From positions 1 through 39,077 of the forward strand of contig JAHBMJ010000575.1 of the NCBI GenBank assembly GCA_018398765.1: a stretch of DNA of 39,077 bases, given 5' to 3'. Below the pieces are notes generated by a model that had not been told where the DNA came from, made no database searches, and was given only the letters and a program-made list of their open reading frames with translations. The translations under genes and the position numbers were made by a program. Below, piece by piece: positions 22,015 through 32,966 of this stretch. The stretch's first letter is position 1. The number at the start of each line of letters is the position of its first letter. This stretch comes from Chromera velia. Its lineage: Eukaryota > Sar > Chromeraceae.

Positions 22015-22695
22015 TTAAATTGCCTTTGCGCCGGCAACAGAGTGTTTCTCGAGAAGGAGTGTGAAAATCTCTTTTACTTTCTTTTCGTTCTCGCACACCG
22101 CCCGTCCTAACTGTTGCTTTGCCATCTGTTGTGCCCACACGATCAAGTCCGACTTAGAGCGTGCGTCTCTTACTTCCTCCAAAAGCCTATCCATGCATCC
22201 TCTTTCTATTTCCGTCCCTTTGCATTCTGTCAACTTGTGAACAACATCATTGAATTTACCGTGTCCATACATGTTAAGGGGGCAGTGCTCGCAGACAGAC
22301 TCTACCTCCCCGTTTGAACCCCCCCCCCCCACCCCTCTTAGTAGTGCACGGGCAATTGGCCTAACATTGGCCTCCGAACAGAGCAGCCTCCTAGGAAGAG
22401 GTCGAACCATAGGAACTCACCGCCCGCTTGAGCCGGTCTATCCTCCCATAACAAAACGGGCCAAGCGCTGTCTAGACGGATATTTAATTTGGAAGACCAA
22501 AGGCCTCACTCCATTGGGGAAAACACCCCAACATCCTGCTAGCCTTCCCCTACCTTGCCGGCCCTGTTTCTGCAGAGAACGGAAAGTTGCGATAAACCAG
22601 TCTTCCAACCATTCTTGTGCCTCCCTACCCCTCCCTTCGACAGTAAGCTTTCTTTTCATTACTGCTTTCTCACCCGGGCCTGAGTACATCCCCAT
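22015..22695 (-). pseudogene. Decayed ORF with a BED-like zinc finger (possible transposase remnant)
   Basis: One - strand frame runs from an ATG at 22693-22695 to a stop at 22015, broken only by a TAG (22438-22440) and a TGA at about 22417-22419. The downstream part contains CEHCPLNMYGHGK followed 7 residues later by HKLTEC, a Cx2C...Hx4C pattern like BED fingers of hAT transposases. A charged, helical-looking segment follows (RLLEEVRDARSKSDLIVWAQ). The protein-like composition and two nonsense codons resemble the decay of the copia element. No transposase core, terminal inverted repeats or target duplication were found, so hAT origin is a guess. A copia-gag-like zinc protein is an alternative. 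Confidence 0.35.
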
Positions 22696-22957
22696 ATCAT
22701 ATTATATTATATTTATATTATTATATTAGGGAAACCCTAAAAGTATATATATGTATATCGTATACGCCAGATACTAGATTCATTCATTCATTCAAAAAAA
22801 AAAAAATGTATATATTGAATTTAAGCCTAATGTTAGGCAGTTTCTGCTACAGTTTCTATGGATGGTTGTCATACTACTAGTATGTTATCATTTTTTTGTT
22901 TGTTAACAACTTATATATGAGCTGTTTGCTTTCCTCTTTCCAAGTTTTGCACTCACA

Positions 22958-23034
22958 CCAGGGATAGAGAAAGAGACCGAGAACCATTTGCAGCCTGAGC
23001 AAGCTGCCACCATGGTCTCGGCTATCATCCCTGG
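22958..23034. repeat. Imperfect inverted repeat
   Basis: CCAGGGAT (22958-22965) and GAGACC (22973-22978) pair with GGTCTC (23014-23019) and ATCCCTGG (23027-23034), with equal 7-base gaps on both arms. The centre is unpaired, so any hairpin would be partial. Confidence 0.5.
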
Positions 23035-23225
23035 CTATGGCTTGCCCCTGACTTTGCCTACATTCATATAATATAATATAATAGAGGCACTACAATAACG
23101 GCTTATGTACTAACTAGCTTACTAATAAGTAGTATTAAGCTAACAATATTACTAGTATTATTACAGACTTTTCATCATATATCTAATGATGCATACACAA
23201 ATATCTAGATATTGTACCTAAACAT

Positions 23226-23307
23226 CATACCAAAATAGCGCTATATAGTTAATACAGTAAACATAATCAAACCATACCAAAATAGCGCTGTATAGTTTAG
23301 TACAGTA
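23226..23307 (+). repeat. Two-copy 47-bp tandem repeat
   Basis: CATACCAAAATAGCGCTATA at 23226 recurs at 23273 with a few changes, and each copy runs on to a TACAGTA. Confidence 0.7.
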
Positions 23308-23383
23308 TAATTTTGGTACATCCCTGGATATCTTGGGTAAATCTCCTCTGTACGTATTTCCGAAGTCTGACCGGGCCCCCCAG

Positions 23384-23513
23384 CTATGTACATAAGATAG
23401 AAAGGGAGGACTACAGGTCAATCGCTGGTCGGGTCGATCCGACTCGATCGCCTCAGTACGTTGAATGCATTGAACTATCACAGTTGGGGAGTGAGAAAAT
23501 TCGAAAAAAGTAA
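23384..23513 (+). CDS. Possible terminal exon of an unrecognised gene
   Basis: After a CCCCCCAG acceptor-like site ending near 23383, a frame reads YVHKIEREDYRSIAGRVDPT and on through VECIELSQLGSEKIRKK to a TAA at 23511-23513. The charged, mixed composition looks more protein-like than its neighbours. No upstream exon, domain or poly(A) signal confirms it. Confidence 0.2.
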
Positions 23514-26074
23514 GGGCACTCTTAAAAGCGGGAGAGCCCGGAAGGGAGAGAACGCAAAAGAAACGCGACATTCCACCACGCCTCTCGTACCCTCCTTGAA
23601 AATGCCCTGAGAGACGTTCCCTACGACTTGACCAAAAAGCAACACAACGATCGGATGCCTCACGCAGGGAAGAAGATCGAGAGACGTTCCAAGCCACGAG
23701 AGTGACAGTAATACAAACGTGTCTGCAGGCAGGCTTTCAAAATTGAGTGGTAAAGGATGGAACGAGGAATCGGATCATCCCGTCAACGAACGGTTGCACT
23801 TGCTGATCACAAAAGCACTGCGTGTACGCATGCTTTCGCACTCTTGTTGTTGCGATCTCTTCTCGCGACCATGCCGAACACGGGAATGAAACGGAAGGAA
23901 GGAGTGAATGTTGGGAAGGGAGGACTTGTGTGGGCGAAGAGGAAAAGATGAGCGGACCTCACTCTTGGTGTTCACATGAAGGCCGAACGATCGAAACCAA
24001 AAATGAAATCACACCTCAATTTCCTTAAAATTAACAGCTTGTTGCATCCTCTGGTTGCCCTCACTCCGCTCACCCCCTCTCGAGCGAGCAGCCGAAAAGA
24101 TGACAAAACACCACCAATCACATGCAGTTCCTACGTGCCTGGATACGAACGAACGAAAAGACTTCCCCTCCCCCCCCATCACCTGAGGTCACTGTGACCC
24201 CATCCGACCACTGAATACTTTGTCGGGCGGACGAGAGTTCAGCAGCTGTCTGCATGGTCTGTCTACCTTGTGCGACAGTCATGCGCTTCAAAAAGAAGAG
24301 CCACCTACGTAAAGTAAACAAGGACCGACTTTTACTCAAGGTGCTTCACACAATCCAAAAAGATACGAGACGACGGAGGAAAAAAATCTCCCCGGTACTG
24401 CTGTCGCAAGCTCTGAAACCGGAATGACTTTCCCTCCCATCAGCTCTGCAGGGAGGGACACGGCGATGCAACCAGACACACTCTGCAGGGGGACAGCGAT
24501 GCAACCCAGCAGACACAACACAACGTTGCAGGCCCGTCGACGGCCGTTGCTTCTCTTGCACTTCTTTCCCAATGTTTCTAAGACGGACAGTCGAAAGAAA
24601 GCAAGAAAGAAAAAGAATTGAAGCCCAAAAGGAATTGAGCATCACGAATCAAACAAATGCTTCGCTGGTTGATAAGAAAAGGTCACGTGTCTGCATCAGC
24701 AGCCTTTCCGTTGCTGGCAATTCCTCTCCTCTCCCAATCATGTTGATTTTGTTGACCATCTTGCTTTCCTCTTTGTCGTCTTTTTTGTTTTTCCTTGACT
24801 TTTTTGAAGAAAGACCTCTCTGAACCCGCCAAAAAGACGGGCAAAAGAGGACCTCCGTTAACACGTCTTTTCTTTGCTGTGCTATCATCTGGGAAGTGTC
24901 TTCAGGAATGTTCGCCTCTCCGGCAGTCAAACGCACACCAGTACCCGACATGGGCAAAGGGGAGAGAGAACGTTCACATGAGGAGGAAGCGAGGTCTGTC
25001 TGCGAGGAAAAACGGATAGGCGACATGAAAGCCAGACCAACGAACGAACCCCCCAACCCGCTTCGCAAGAAGCACGGCTGAAGAGACCCACCCATAAGGA
25101 AACATACAGATGCCAAGCAAGCAAGCAAGAACACAGACAAGCAAGAGCAAGAAGAAAGCACGCAAAACTTCGAGATCCCTCTCTCAGCACACGTGCCGGG
25201 GGGATGGGAGGAGAGATCGACGACAGGACGGGGACCGGAGAAAGAAAAGTGAAAGACAGACAGAAGGCCTCTCTCTCACCCCGCTTAGCCTGGCCGGCCG
25301 GCGAGGTCAAACAGACGCACGAGAGGAGAAAAGAGGAATGAGGGGGCAGAGCAGGCAGGAAGGAATCAGTTCAGTTGATTTTGATTCAGTTGTTCATACG
25401 TCAGAAGACAGAGTTCTCTCGTTTCTCTTTGCCACTTTCTTTCATGGATCGGAACAGATCGGCAACTGAACATGACATGAATGGATCAACAAACAATGGA
25501 AGGACAGAGGGGCGCCACAGAAACCGGGACGGCCATTGCGTTGGTGAGCCCCTCCCCCCCCATGCATTCATTTTCTTTCGTCGTAACAAAAACAGGCAAG
25601 CAGGCTAGAGAAGAGAAATTTTGACTTTCGACAGCTGCTGTATCGGATCACACCGGCATGCGGGTAGGCAGGAAGGCAGGTAGGAGGGACATGCGGGTGG
25701 ACGGGGAAAGACTTTCCTTCTCTTCGGGAACTGTTTACTTACAAATCAGTCCTCCCGCCCCCCCTTCTCTCCTCAGCTCTCTCTCACTCGTCTTCGTACA
25801 GCTGTGCAGGGGAGCGCGGAAACAGCAGGAGAAGAGGGAAGGTGCTCAAGCATCGGAGGAATTAAATCAAGAGAATAAGCCGGAGCGGCCGTCCCCCCTC
25901 GCGCACTCTCTCCCCTCTCCTCCATACTGCTTCCCCCTGCCGTTGTTTCTTTCAACACTTCTTTTCCTGGCCTCTCATCTTCTCAACGCATGCACAAAAA
26001 AAAGCGAAACCCTCCCCCCTGTATGTTTTTCAGGAAAGGAAGAAGACAAAGATTCAGCCTTGTCTGCCGGCTGC
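23514..26074. other. Intergenic, no gene firmly recognised
   Basis: One protein-like - strand segment (ATG at 24949-24951, MSGTGVRLTAGEANIPEDTS, open for about 30 codons to a GTCCTC donor-like site) may be a first exon. No continuation was found. Elsewhere the frames are shadows of purine/pyrimidine-rich DNA. The right end is probably the 3' flank of the SLC4-type gene. Confidence 0.4.
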
Positions 26075-28648
26075 TTAGAAGTGAGAGTCAAGCTTGTCGA
26101 GCTCATCCTTGCTGTACATCCACTTGCCCAAAGCAATACGGAGGGGGTGGAGCAAACCGATCACGACCGGGAAAACAAAACCCGCAGGAGAACGCATCAA
26201 TGCGACGATGCCCGAAAGCATCACCACCTGGATGGCTGTCCACAGGTGGGTCCTCCAGAGAGGGACAACCTTGGCGTAGTCCTTGTCGGGACGCTTGTTC
26301 TTGTCGGTGATGGGCAGCCAGAGTCTCTCCCAGAACTCGTTGCCGGAGAGGTTGGTGTACCCGCTGTAGAGGAAGAGCCCACGGAGGACCGCCATGGGAA
26401 TGGCAGCCAGGGCAGGACGAGCAAAGAAGAGGGCAAGGAGAATGAGCAAGTGGATGCTGAAGGCGGTGACGCGCTGCTCCACACAGCCTGTAATGCCGGT
26501 GCCTGCAGGGAGGGCCAGCATTTCGACAGCCCACTTGGCGGTGTCATGGACTTCCTTCACGACGTCGATGTGGCTGCGCATGGTGGGGAGGCGGGGGTTG
26601 GCAGTGGCGGGACGTCCACCAGCCTCAAGGTCGACTCCTGCTTGGCCTGCAGCGGCAGCGGCAGTGGCGGCCTGAGCAGGGGCGGCGGTGTCCTGTCTGT
26701 CCTCGACCATGGTGCGGATCTTCTCGAGGATGAGCTTGGAGTCGGCCTCCAGCTTGTCCTTGTCCTCGGGAGTCTCCTCGGTGGGGGCCTCGTTACCGAT
26801 GAGGCAGAGGGAGCGGCAGTGGTTCAGAGAGGGGACAGTGGCAGAGACCATCCAGGGGCAGCCGACAAGGGAGAGGAGGATGGTGCAGAAGCAGAGGGCC
26901 ATCATATCCATGTCGTACCCTCCCCCCTTCTTCAGCCTGTGCTGACGGGCGTTCACCAGCCTGACGGTGATGTTCTGATCGAAGTACATAAGGATGAAGC
27001 CGAGGAAACCGCCCAGCACGGACAGAGCGAGGCCTCCGGGCCCGATGTCCGAGAGGTCCACGACCCACGGTCTTGTCTCGGTGCCAAGGGTGGTCTCGAA
27101 GATGCCCCCCTCGGTCATGTGGAGGAAGTCCAGGTCGACTCTGGTGATACCGTAGTGGCCAATCAGGATCCTGCAGGCAGGCAGGCAGGCAAGCAGTGGG
27201 TTCTTTCTATCGACATTTGTTCGTTCAGGTAATGACGGGCCGAGGAGAGGAGAGAGCGCCTTCCGGGGAAGAGATTCACACACACAATACAAAAAAGTGG
27301 ATGCCGACGATGGATAAGCAGATTCTTCTTTCACGTTCGCTTCGAAAATAAAAGCAAGGAAGAACAGGTTAGTGGCTCCCGACAGGTAACGGTGAGAAGG
27401 AAGACGGCAGTCAACCTATGCAGCATGGACGAGGCCTGACATAGTCAGAGGCTCACGAACTGGAGCGATCTCCTATGGAGCCAGCCCAGCATCAGCACAG
27501 CAACAGCCAGAGAGAACAGAACAGAGAGGGAGGGAAGGGCTGACCATGCAACTGCAATGCCCAGGATGATGGCAATGACGGGAGCGAAGTCAGCCACCTT
27601 GTTCCTGAACCACTGGTTGAAGAGCCTGCCGTCCCGAGAGGCGCGGATGCTCAGGGCCACAAAGAAGGTCAGCAGACCCACCAGGATGCCGGCCTTGGCC
27701 TCACCGTGAGACACTGCAGGCACGCGCATGCACGGACGGAGAGGGGGGAGGGCAGTGAGGACCAACAAAGAAAGAACCCCAACCTTGACCTCAGGCAGAA
27801 AAGAAACCGAGGGAAGTGGAAGGGAGAGCGGCACACGGAAGGATGCGAACGCTTTCGAGACGCAGAGAGAGAAAGGAACTCACAGGACATCATTTGCTAA
27901 TGGATGATAAGCAGTAAAAACTGATAACCCTCTTGCTGACTGGGTGGGACGCTGCAAAAACGGCTACTGACTGACCCTCGGAGTTGATGAAGAGTTGAAT
28001 AAAATAGAACATTCCCTGGTAGATGAAGATCACAGAGATAAGCACTGAGAAGAGCTCCTCGGTGAACCTGGTGACGATCTTGATGGCGTTGGAGATGCTA
28101 AACATGGACCCAAGGAAGAGGAAGGCCGACAAAAAGATCCCACTCCAAGCGTAGAAGGGAAGGAAGTTGATCCCCAGACTCCCTGCGAGCGTGTTCAGCG
28201 CCATGATGTAGGCCATGATCGGTCCAGTCGCTCCCATGATGGTCAGAGGCTGACCGCACAAGAGGGGGTAGACCATTCCGAGGGATGCAGTGGCAAGAAG
28301 GGTCTCGGTGGCACCGATCACGCCACCTGTGGCACGACCAAGCACTGATCCGAACGCGACTGCATTCGCGATACAGCCCCAGAAGAGATACAGGACTGTG
28401 GCGATGGACTTCAGCTGAAAGCCATCTTTGATGTCACTCCAGTACCAGGGCAGCTTGTTCTTCAAATCTTCAACCAGACCCCGACCGAAGGGGCGCCAGA
28501 GGGGAACGTTTTCATCATCGTGATGGTTTCCCCCCTTGGCAACGTCGGTTGCTTCTGAAACAGTGGAAGCGGCCTCCTTGCCCCCAATTTCTGCAGGGTG
28601 CACAGAGGGGAGATCCCTCATCTCCTGGCTGTGATCGTCGCGGCTCAT
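26075..28648 (-). CDS. SLC4-family anion transporter (bicarbonate/borate type)
   Basis: Exons on the - strand are 28648-27976, 27713-27545 and 27170-26075; phases match and give 645 residues. The HCO3_cotransp membrane domain (PF00955) fills most of the protein. [20 protein letters not shown] opens it near residue 50, then [78 protein letters not shown] and [18 protein letters not shown] in family order. Junctions regenerate coding ([21 protein letters not shown]). SLC4 proteins move HCO3-, carbonate or borate across membranes. The ~50-residue N-terminus lacks the large cytosolic domain of animal AE1, so it resembles plant/fungal BOR1 in layout; substrate cannot be told from sequence. An Ala-rich, charged insertion follows the [10 protein letters not shown] region. 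The gene is divergent from the P-ATPase gene across 889 bp. Confidence 0.93.
27546..27975 (-). other. SLC4 intron 1 and exon 2 junction region
   Basis: Intron 1 is 27975-27714 (262 nt; donor GAGG|GTCAGT, acceptor GCCTGCAG|TGTC). Reading through the donor instead meets a TGA within 30 codons. Intron 2 is 27544-27171 (374 nt; donor CATG|GTCAGC, acceptor GCCTGCAG|GATC). Both are pyrimidine-rich on the - strand near the acceptor. Confidence 0.85.
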
Positions 28649-29537
28649 TCTCTACCGACTGACAATTAACGAATGAAGCAGGAAGTCTCAGGCTGTCTCT
28701 GCTGTGGACTGGGAAACTTTGCAGGGCAAACCGCGATCAACCCGAACGCCTCACTTTCACTCACGCTACTTTGTCTTCCTCGCGATCAACGACAGGGGCA
28801 ACTCTCGTGTACTTCGCTAGTTTTGCAGAGGGAGGAGAGGAGCTTGGTTCACAGTCACAACTGTTCAGTCTGAAATGATTGTTCTGCAAAGCTAGTAAGC
28901 GAGACGCCGAAAAACGTCACCCCAGCTGTCCATTCTAGGATCAAAATTGACTGGTCCTGATTATCCTGAGTGAAAGATCATGAAAGTAAGTGAATGATAG
29001 TACGCATGCAGAAAGACAGGGGTGACCCGAAAATTGATGCTCCCGCGCGCGCGCGTGGTCCCGGAAAAAAGATCGATTTTCGGAACTGTACATGAGTGAG
29101 TTCCTCGTATGGTTCTGCAATTCATAAATTTGGAATTTCACACGAGTACTCGTTAACCTCGGATGGAACAGAAAAACAAAGAAAAAGATTCGCTTTTTCA
29201 GGCCTCTGAGAAGCGCGCGGGTTTGCCGGGACACACTCGCGCAAACTCGGCTGCGTGCGTCGATTGATCTGCTTCGGAGACGGGTGCATGGCTTCTGACA
29301 CAATGCTGTGACACAATTGTGACACACGTTCAGCTTCTAGGGTCAGATTTCTGAGGCCTGTCCATTCGAGCACCCACGCATGTACGTGTAGCAAGCTTGT
29401 GCAGTTTTGTTGCGTTTTGCTCCCGCCGTTTTCTTTTCAAGCAGTAAAGAGTTCGCGCCTTTTGAAGAGAGAAAAGGTGTTCCCTCACATCATCTCTCAG
29501 CTTTGTGTTACGAGAAGCGGCTTATTGTTTTGCTCGA
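28649..29537. promoter_or_regulatory. Divergent intergenic region between the two transporter genes
   Basis: The 889-bp gap separates the ATG of the SLC4-type gene (-) from the ATG of the P-ATPase gene (+), so both promoters lie here. It contains three TGACACA copies at 29296, 29309 and 29320, the last two around the palindrome CACAATTGTG, and a GC-alternating stretch (CGCGCGCGCGCG) near 29044-29055. No clear TATA box is seen. Shared regulation is an inference. Confidence 0.5.
29296..29327. promoter_or_regulatory. TGACACA triplet with CACAATTGTG palindrome
   Basis: TGACACA occurs at 29296-29302, 29309-29315 and 29320-29326, spaced 13 and 11 bp. The 10-bp palindrome CACAATTGTG spans 29312-29321. 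It is about 210 bp upstream of the P-ATPase ATG. A similar GTTGTGACACAGTTGTGA stretch lies near 9706-9723, so it may be a dispersed motif. Confidence 0.35.
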
Positions 29538-32500
29538 ATGTCTGTGGCAGATTCTGTAGAGGCCTCGTCAGTGGGAGGGCTCCCTCCCATCCTTGCTGAG
29601 GATAATGGTGGGGCTGACGCCAGCGCTCGCCCCGATATCCAGCTGAACGATCCAAGCAAAGCACACCTCTTCGCTGCCGATGAGGTTTTCCACGTCTTCG
29701 GGGGGACAAACTCGTCTGATGCTCAATGGGTCAACCAGCAGCGGCAGCTGTACGGATCCAATCAGCTTGCAGAGGCCAAGGGGAAGTCCCTAGCCTCTGT
29801 TATTTTCTGGAACTTCGTGAATCCTTTGACCGCAATTCTCCTTGCTGTGCTCATTCTGGCCTGTATCATCCAGGAGTGGATCGAAGCAGTGGTCGTCGTG
29901 ATCGTCATCCTACTCAATGCAGGAGTGTCCATCGTTCAGGAGTGGAAGTCAGAGCAGAGCATGGCAGCCATTCGGCATCTGGGTGGTGCCACAAGTGCGA
30001 CAGTCGTGAGAGATGGAAGGAAGCAGCAGGTTCCTCTCGGGGAAGTTGTTGTCGGAGACGTTGTCGAGATGAAACAGGGAGACGTCGTTCCTGCTGACCT
30101 GCGTTTGATGGAGGTCTGTCCCTGTCAGTGCTGTGTATGCGTGTTTCTTTGACCTTCTCCTTTTGCCTGTTTCCCCTCTCCCCTCTACACAGCCTGTGAG
30201 AAAGTGAGACAGTGAGTAATGATGTGTGTGCGCGTGTGTGTCTGCTGAAAGGACGCAAGGGGAGAACACACTGTCTGCCTGTCTGCGGGGTGCATGCGTA
30301 GAAAAGGCGGGCACACACATACACACACACACACACACATGCACACACACGTACGCACACGCACACATACATAGAGAGAGAGACCCTGCCGCTCCCCTCG
30401 ACTTTCGGTATTTTCGGGGTTGTGATACCTTTCTCTTCTTCCTTCCTTCCTTCCTTCCTTCCTTCCTTCCTTCCTTCCTTGCTTCCTTCCTTCCTTCCTT
30501 CCCTTCCTTCCTTCCTTCCTTCCTTCCCCCCTTGCCTTCCTTCCTTCCTTCCTTCCCCCCTTCCCCCCCTCCCTCTTCCCTTCCCTCCCCTTCCTTCCCT
30601 GACCTCCTTCCTTCCCTTCCTTCCTTCCCTTCCTTCCTTCCTTCCTTGCTTCCTTCCTTCCTTCCTTCCCTTCCTTCCTTCCTTCCTTCCTTCCTTCCTT
30701 TCCTTCCTTCCTTCCTTCCTTGCTTCCTTCCTTCCTTCCTTCCCTTCCTTCCTTCCTTCCCCCCTTCCCCCCCTCCCTCTTCCCTTCCCTCCCCTTCCTT
30801 CCCTGACCTCCTTCCTTCCCTTCCTTCCTTCCTTCCCTCCCTTCCTTCCTTCCCCTTCATTCCTTCAGATCAACCGTCTTGAGGTTGACGAAGCGGTCCT
30901 GACTGGTGAGAGCGTGCCTGTGGTTAAGACGCTGGCCCGTCTCCCTGCCCCCAAGGAGGGCGAGTTCGACGTAGCGGTGGGCGACAGGACCAACATGTGC
31001 TTCCGTCAGACCAACATCGCTCAGGGCAGCGGCCGCGGTACGTCGGGGGGTGTCCCTTTTTTATTTGCACCTTCCTTCCTTGTGTGTCCCTTTTTTTTTG
31101 GCACCTTCCTTCCTTGTGTGTCCCTTTTTTTGTTGCACCTTCCTTCCTTGTGTGTCCCTTTTTTTTTGCACCTTCCTTCCTTGTGTGTCCCTTTTTTTGT
31201 TGCACCTTCCTTCCTTGTGTGTCCCTTTTTTTGTTGCACCTTCCTTCCTTGTGTGTCCCTTTTTTTTTTGCACCTTCCTTCCTTGTGTGTCCCTTTTTTT
31301 TTTGCACCTTCCTTTCTTGTGTGTCCCTTTTTTTTTTGCACCTTCCTTCCTTGTGTGTCCCTTTTTTTTTGCACCTTCCTTCCTTGTGTGTCCCTTTTTT
31401 TTTTTGCACCTTCCTTCCTTGTGTGTAGACCCACGCGATCTCTTAATTCCGTGCAGCAGCAGTGTTTGTTTCGTGTAGATTTGCGCAGGCAGCCGCATGT
31501 TTCAGCGCGGAAAGCCGAGACAAGGCAGCGAGGCACCATGCGAAGGAAGCAGAGGGGGGGTTTCAAAGGCGGCCGGCCGGACCCCATAAAATCAGCAAAT
31601 GAGAAGCGCACAAAGGAAAGGAAAGGAAGCGAGTTGTCGAGTGAGGGGGGGTGGATTGGCTTCAAGGAAGAGTGGGGGATGCAGTGTGATCGTGTGTGTC
31701 TGGTGGATTCACTTACCGGCTGGAAGGTTAGACAATTTGTTATGCATATTTATTTTCAGTGGGGAATGACCGAAGATCGGGCGCTTCATTGGCTGAGGAC
31801 AGAGTAGGAAGTGAAGAGAATATTAAAGGAGGCCAGAGGGGGTGAAAAGGAAAGAGAGAGTTTGTGTTTTTCTAAGTGAGGTGGAAAGGAAAGGATGAGT
31901 GAGGAAGCATTTACTGTTTTGGGTCGGGAGGGACAAGAGAAGAGCATCGGCTTGGCTGAAAATGAGTAATTATGCATTGCGGGTGATCAATCAGTTCGGT
32001 GAAAGGGGACGACAGGGGACCGGAAGGGAGACACGGAGGGGAGTTAAGGGAGAAGGGAGGGGGAAACGAAACGAAAGGAGAGGAAAGGGCACATCATCAG
32101 TGAACAAAAAAGATTCATTCGCGTAGGGGGGGAAGATTCGTGGTCTCCACCTTTGTTTGTTGCATACCCCTTTCGTTTCCTTCCTTCCTGTCGCTGCATG
32201 GACTTCCTCCTGGATTTGACTACCATTGCATGAACGTTCGTTCGTATGAATGAATGAATGCAACGATTGATCTTTCTACCGGCCCCTGCTCCGTTGTTGC
32301 ACTACTCCCTCCGCCCTCTGGGGCGTCTCTCGTGTGAACGCAGATGGCCAACATGTTTGCTTCCTTCCGGGCGCTTTGACAAATAAGTGATGTCTTACTG
32401 CGTGGCTGCGTGCGTGCAGGAGTGGTCGTGTGTGTTGGGACGAAGACAGAAATCGGGAAGATCGCCGAAAAACTGTCCGAGGGAGGCAGTAAGAAGAAGA

Positions 32501-32933
32501 CCGCGCTGACGCTGGCAATGGAATACCTTATGTATTTCCTTTTCGGTGTGGGTTTGGTCTTCGGTCAGTCAGTCGGGCGGTCTTTTCTTTTCTTTCTTTT
32601 CATTCTTTGATTCTTGCTTGGGTGGTCCTTTCTTTCTTTCTTTCTTTCTCTTTCTCTCTCTCTTTCTCTCTTTCTTTCTTTCTTTCTTTTCTTTCTTTCT
32701 GTCTTTCTGTCTTTCTTTTCTTTCTTTTCTTTTCTTTCTTTCTTTTCTTTCTTTCTTTCTTTCTTTCTTTCCTTCTTTCCTTCTTTCCTTCCTTCCTTCC
32801 ATCCTTCCTTCCTTCCTTCCTTCCTGTCTGTCTGTCTGTCTGTCTCTCTGTCTGTCTGTCTCTGTCTGTCTGTCTGTCTCCCTTTCTTTCTTTCTTTCTT
32901 TTCTTTCTTTTTTTCTTTCTTTTTTTCTTTCTT

Positions 32934-32966
<33 letters not shown>

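Larger units (their letters stand above)
22696..23378. other. AT-rich intergenic sequence with short repeats
   Basis: Holds ATATT-type microsatellites near 22698-22728 and 23067-23085, an imperfect inverted repeat (22958-23034) and a two-copy 47-bp tandem repeat from 23226. No coding sequence seen. Confidence 0.5.

Noticed and set aside
23006-23072. Perfect Kozak-like GCCACCATGG start
   Set aside because: The frame closes after 19 codons and the motif lies in an imperfect inverted repeat; probably chance.
27890-27975. Extension of SLC4 exon 1 to the TGA near 27890
   Set aside because: It would truncate the transporter after a third of its membrane domain, whereas the GTCAGT donor at 27975 joins in phase to two further exons that complete the family.
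29505-29537. Upstream start of the P-ATPase at 29505
   Set aside because: That codon is GTG; the first ATG in frame is at 29538 and fits a eukaryotic start.
29949-30860. 303-codon - strand frame rich in K, E, G and R
   Set aside because: It is the antisense of the CCTT array inside P-ATPase intron 1 and part of exon 1; repeats without stops make it long.
31050-31426. Regular repeat array that could be mistaken for CRISPR
   Set aside because: Units are contiguous with no unique spacers, and the array is inside a eukaryotic intron.
30422-31807. 461-codon + strand frame across introns 1-2 of the pump
   Set aside because: It is readthrough of pyrimidine repeats on either side of the real exon 30869-31037; intron phases show the parts outside the exon are spliced out.
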